From: JAJDXO01 sp964620095
Lineage (GTDB): Bacteria; Pseudomonadota; Alphaproteobacteria; Rhodospirillales; UBA2165
DNA: 16,155 bases
Reading direction: 5' to 3'
Assembly: GCA_964620095.1 (NCBI GenBank)
Contig: CAZUGT010000297.1
Coordinates: 1 to 16,155 of the forward strand
How positions within the stretch are numbered: the stretch's first letter is position 1; each line of letters starts with the position of its first letter. A program made the position numbers and the translations under genes. The notes under the pieces were generated by a model that saw only the letters and a list, made by a program, of their open reading frames with translations, had not been told where the DNA came from and searched no databases. Below, in pieces: positions 15,507 through 16,155 of this stretch.

Positions 15507-15547
15507 CCGCGCTCCGAGAAATACCGAGATCGGAAAGCACAAGGCCC

Positions 15548-16155
15548 ATGAGTGAATTCAGGGAATATGCGCAGCAATCCAACGCCTGGCCGTTCGCCGA
15601 GGCGCGCAGCCTGGAGAAACGCCTCAACGGCGAATTGCCGGTGAAGGGCCATGTGCTGTTCGAAACCGGTTTCGGACCCTCGGGACTGCCCCATATCGGG
15701 ACCTTCGGCGAGGTGGCCAGAACGACGATGGTGCGCCACGCCTTCGAGGAACTGACCGGCTTCAAAACCCACCTGATCGCGTTTTCGGACGATATGGACG
15801 GCCTCCGGAAGATACCGGACAATATTCCCAACCCCGAAACCATCGAGCCCCATCTGGGGAAGCCGCTGACGGACATCCCCGACCCGTTCGGGACTCACGA
15901 GAGTTTCGGCGCCCACAACAACGCCCGCCTTCAAGCGTTTCTCGACGAGTTCGAATTCGACTACGAGTTCAAGAGTTCGACCGAATGTTACAAGTCGGGA
16001 CAGTTCGACGAGACCCTCCTCATGGTGCTGGCAAATTACGAGAAGGTCATCAACGTCATTCTGCCGACGCTTGGCCCAGAGCGGCGCGCCACCTACAGCC
16101 CCTTTCTGCCGGTCTGTCCGAAGACCGGCGTCGTGCTCCAGGTGCCGATCATCGA
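15548..16155 (+). CDS. lysK: Class I lysyl-tRNA synthetase (3' end missing)
   Basis: The first 202 residues are present; the gene continues past the right edge. It is the class I enzyme (LysRS1), unrelated to the usual bacterial class II LysS and found in archaea, most alphaproteobacteria and spirochaetes. The Rossmann-fold ATP-binding HIGH motif appears as GPSGLPHIG (near residues 44-52). The flanks FETGFGPSGLPHIGTFGEVA, FSDDMDGLRKIPDN and the PFGTHESFGAHNN segment are typical. The KMSKS loop would lie outside the window. The enzyme attaches lysine to tRNA-Lys in the cytoplasm. ATG 15548 is preceded by GGAAAG and AAGG. It is divergent from the helicase gene across 158 bp. Confidence 0.95.
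   Translation, partial: MSEFREYAQQSNAWPFAEARSLEKRLNGELPVKGHVLFETGFGPSGLPHIGTFGEVARTTMVRHAFEELTGFKTHLIAFSDDMDGLRKIPDNIPNPETIEPHLGKPLTDIPDPFGTHESFGAHNNARLQAFLDEFEFDYEFKSSTECYKSGQFDETLLMVLANYEKVINVILPTLGPERRATYSPFLPVCPKTGVVLQVPII

Overview
The window is high-GC chromosomal DNA that reads as an alphaproteobacterium, most likely of Rhodospirillales type. The indicators are a SAM-II riboswitch in front of metZ, a class I (archaeal-type) lysyl-tRNA synthetase, a solo Usg-family protein, a plant/alphaproteobacterial-type glutamate-cysteine ligase, and a CIRCE-controlled groESL operon. The genes are densely packed housekeeping genes. I see no phage, transposon, CRISPR or defence island, and no tRNA or rRNA gene. 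I did not find a clearly new multi-gene system; the most interesting content is regulatory and intergenic.

Layout. 1-736 is the 3' part of an FAD aromatic monooxygenase, converging 9 bp from ubiA (minus strand). ubiA is divergent from rsmE across a 62-bp region that looks like back-to-back promoters. rsmE, gshA (glutamate-cysteine ligase) and a flavin-reductase-fold protein read together to 4586 and converge on tldD (minus, 4618-6051). The tldD/metZ divergent region carries a sigma-70-like promoter, a SAM-II aptamer and an intrinsic terminator. The aptamer's last strand can also pair with the terminator's first arm. metZ is followed 10 bp later by a single-domain rhodanese. A family 2 glycosyltransferase and a VTT-type membrane protein form a tightly coupled pair (8056-9539). 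They converge on usg (minus).

About 640 bp without a gene (9858-10500) hold an AT-rich patch, one full and one half copy of an extragenic palindromic repeat, three tandem 10-bp units, two short inverted repeats, and the groESL promoter with CIRCE. groES, groEL and a strong terminator follow. On the minus strand comes a 914-residue DinG/XPD-type Fe-S helicase with what looks like a decayed exonuclease domain at its N-terminus. It is divergent from a class I lysyl-tRNA synthetase gene that runs off the right edge.

How the genes fit together. metZ (sulfur assimilation into homocysteine), the rhodanese (persulfide handling) and gshA (cysteine into glutathione) touch the same sulfur pool, though only metZ and the rhodanese share a transcript. 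ubiA and the FAD enzyme both act on hydroxybenzoates or related aromatics, but they are convergent and need not be linked. The glycosyltransferase/VTT pair probably acts on polyprenyl-phosphate or another envelope lipid. Function assignments come from recognised motifs, not database searches.
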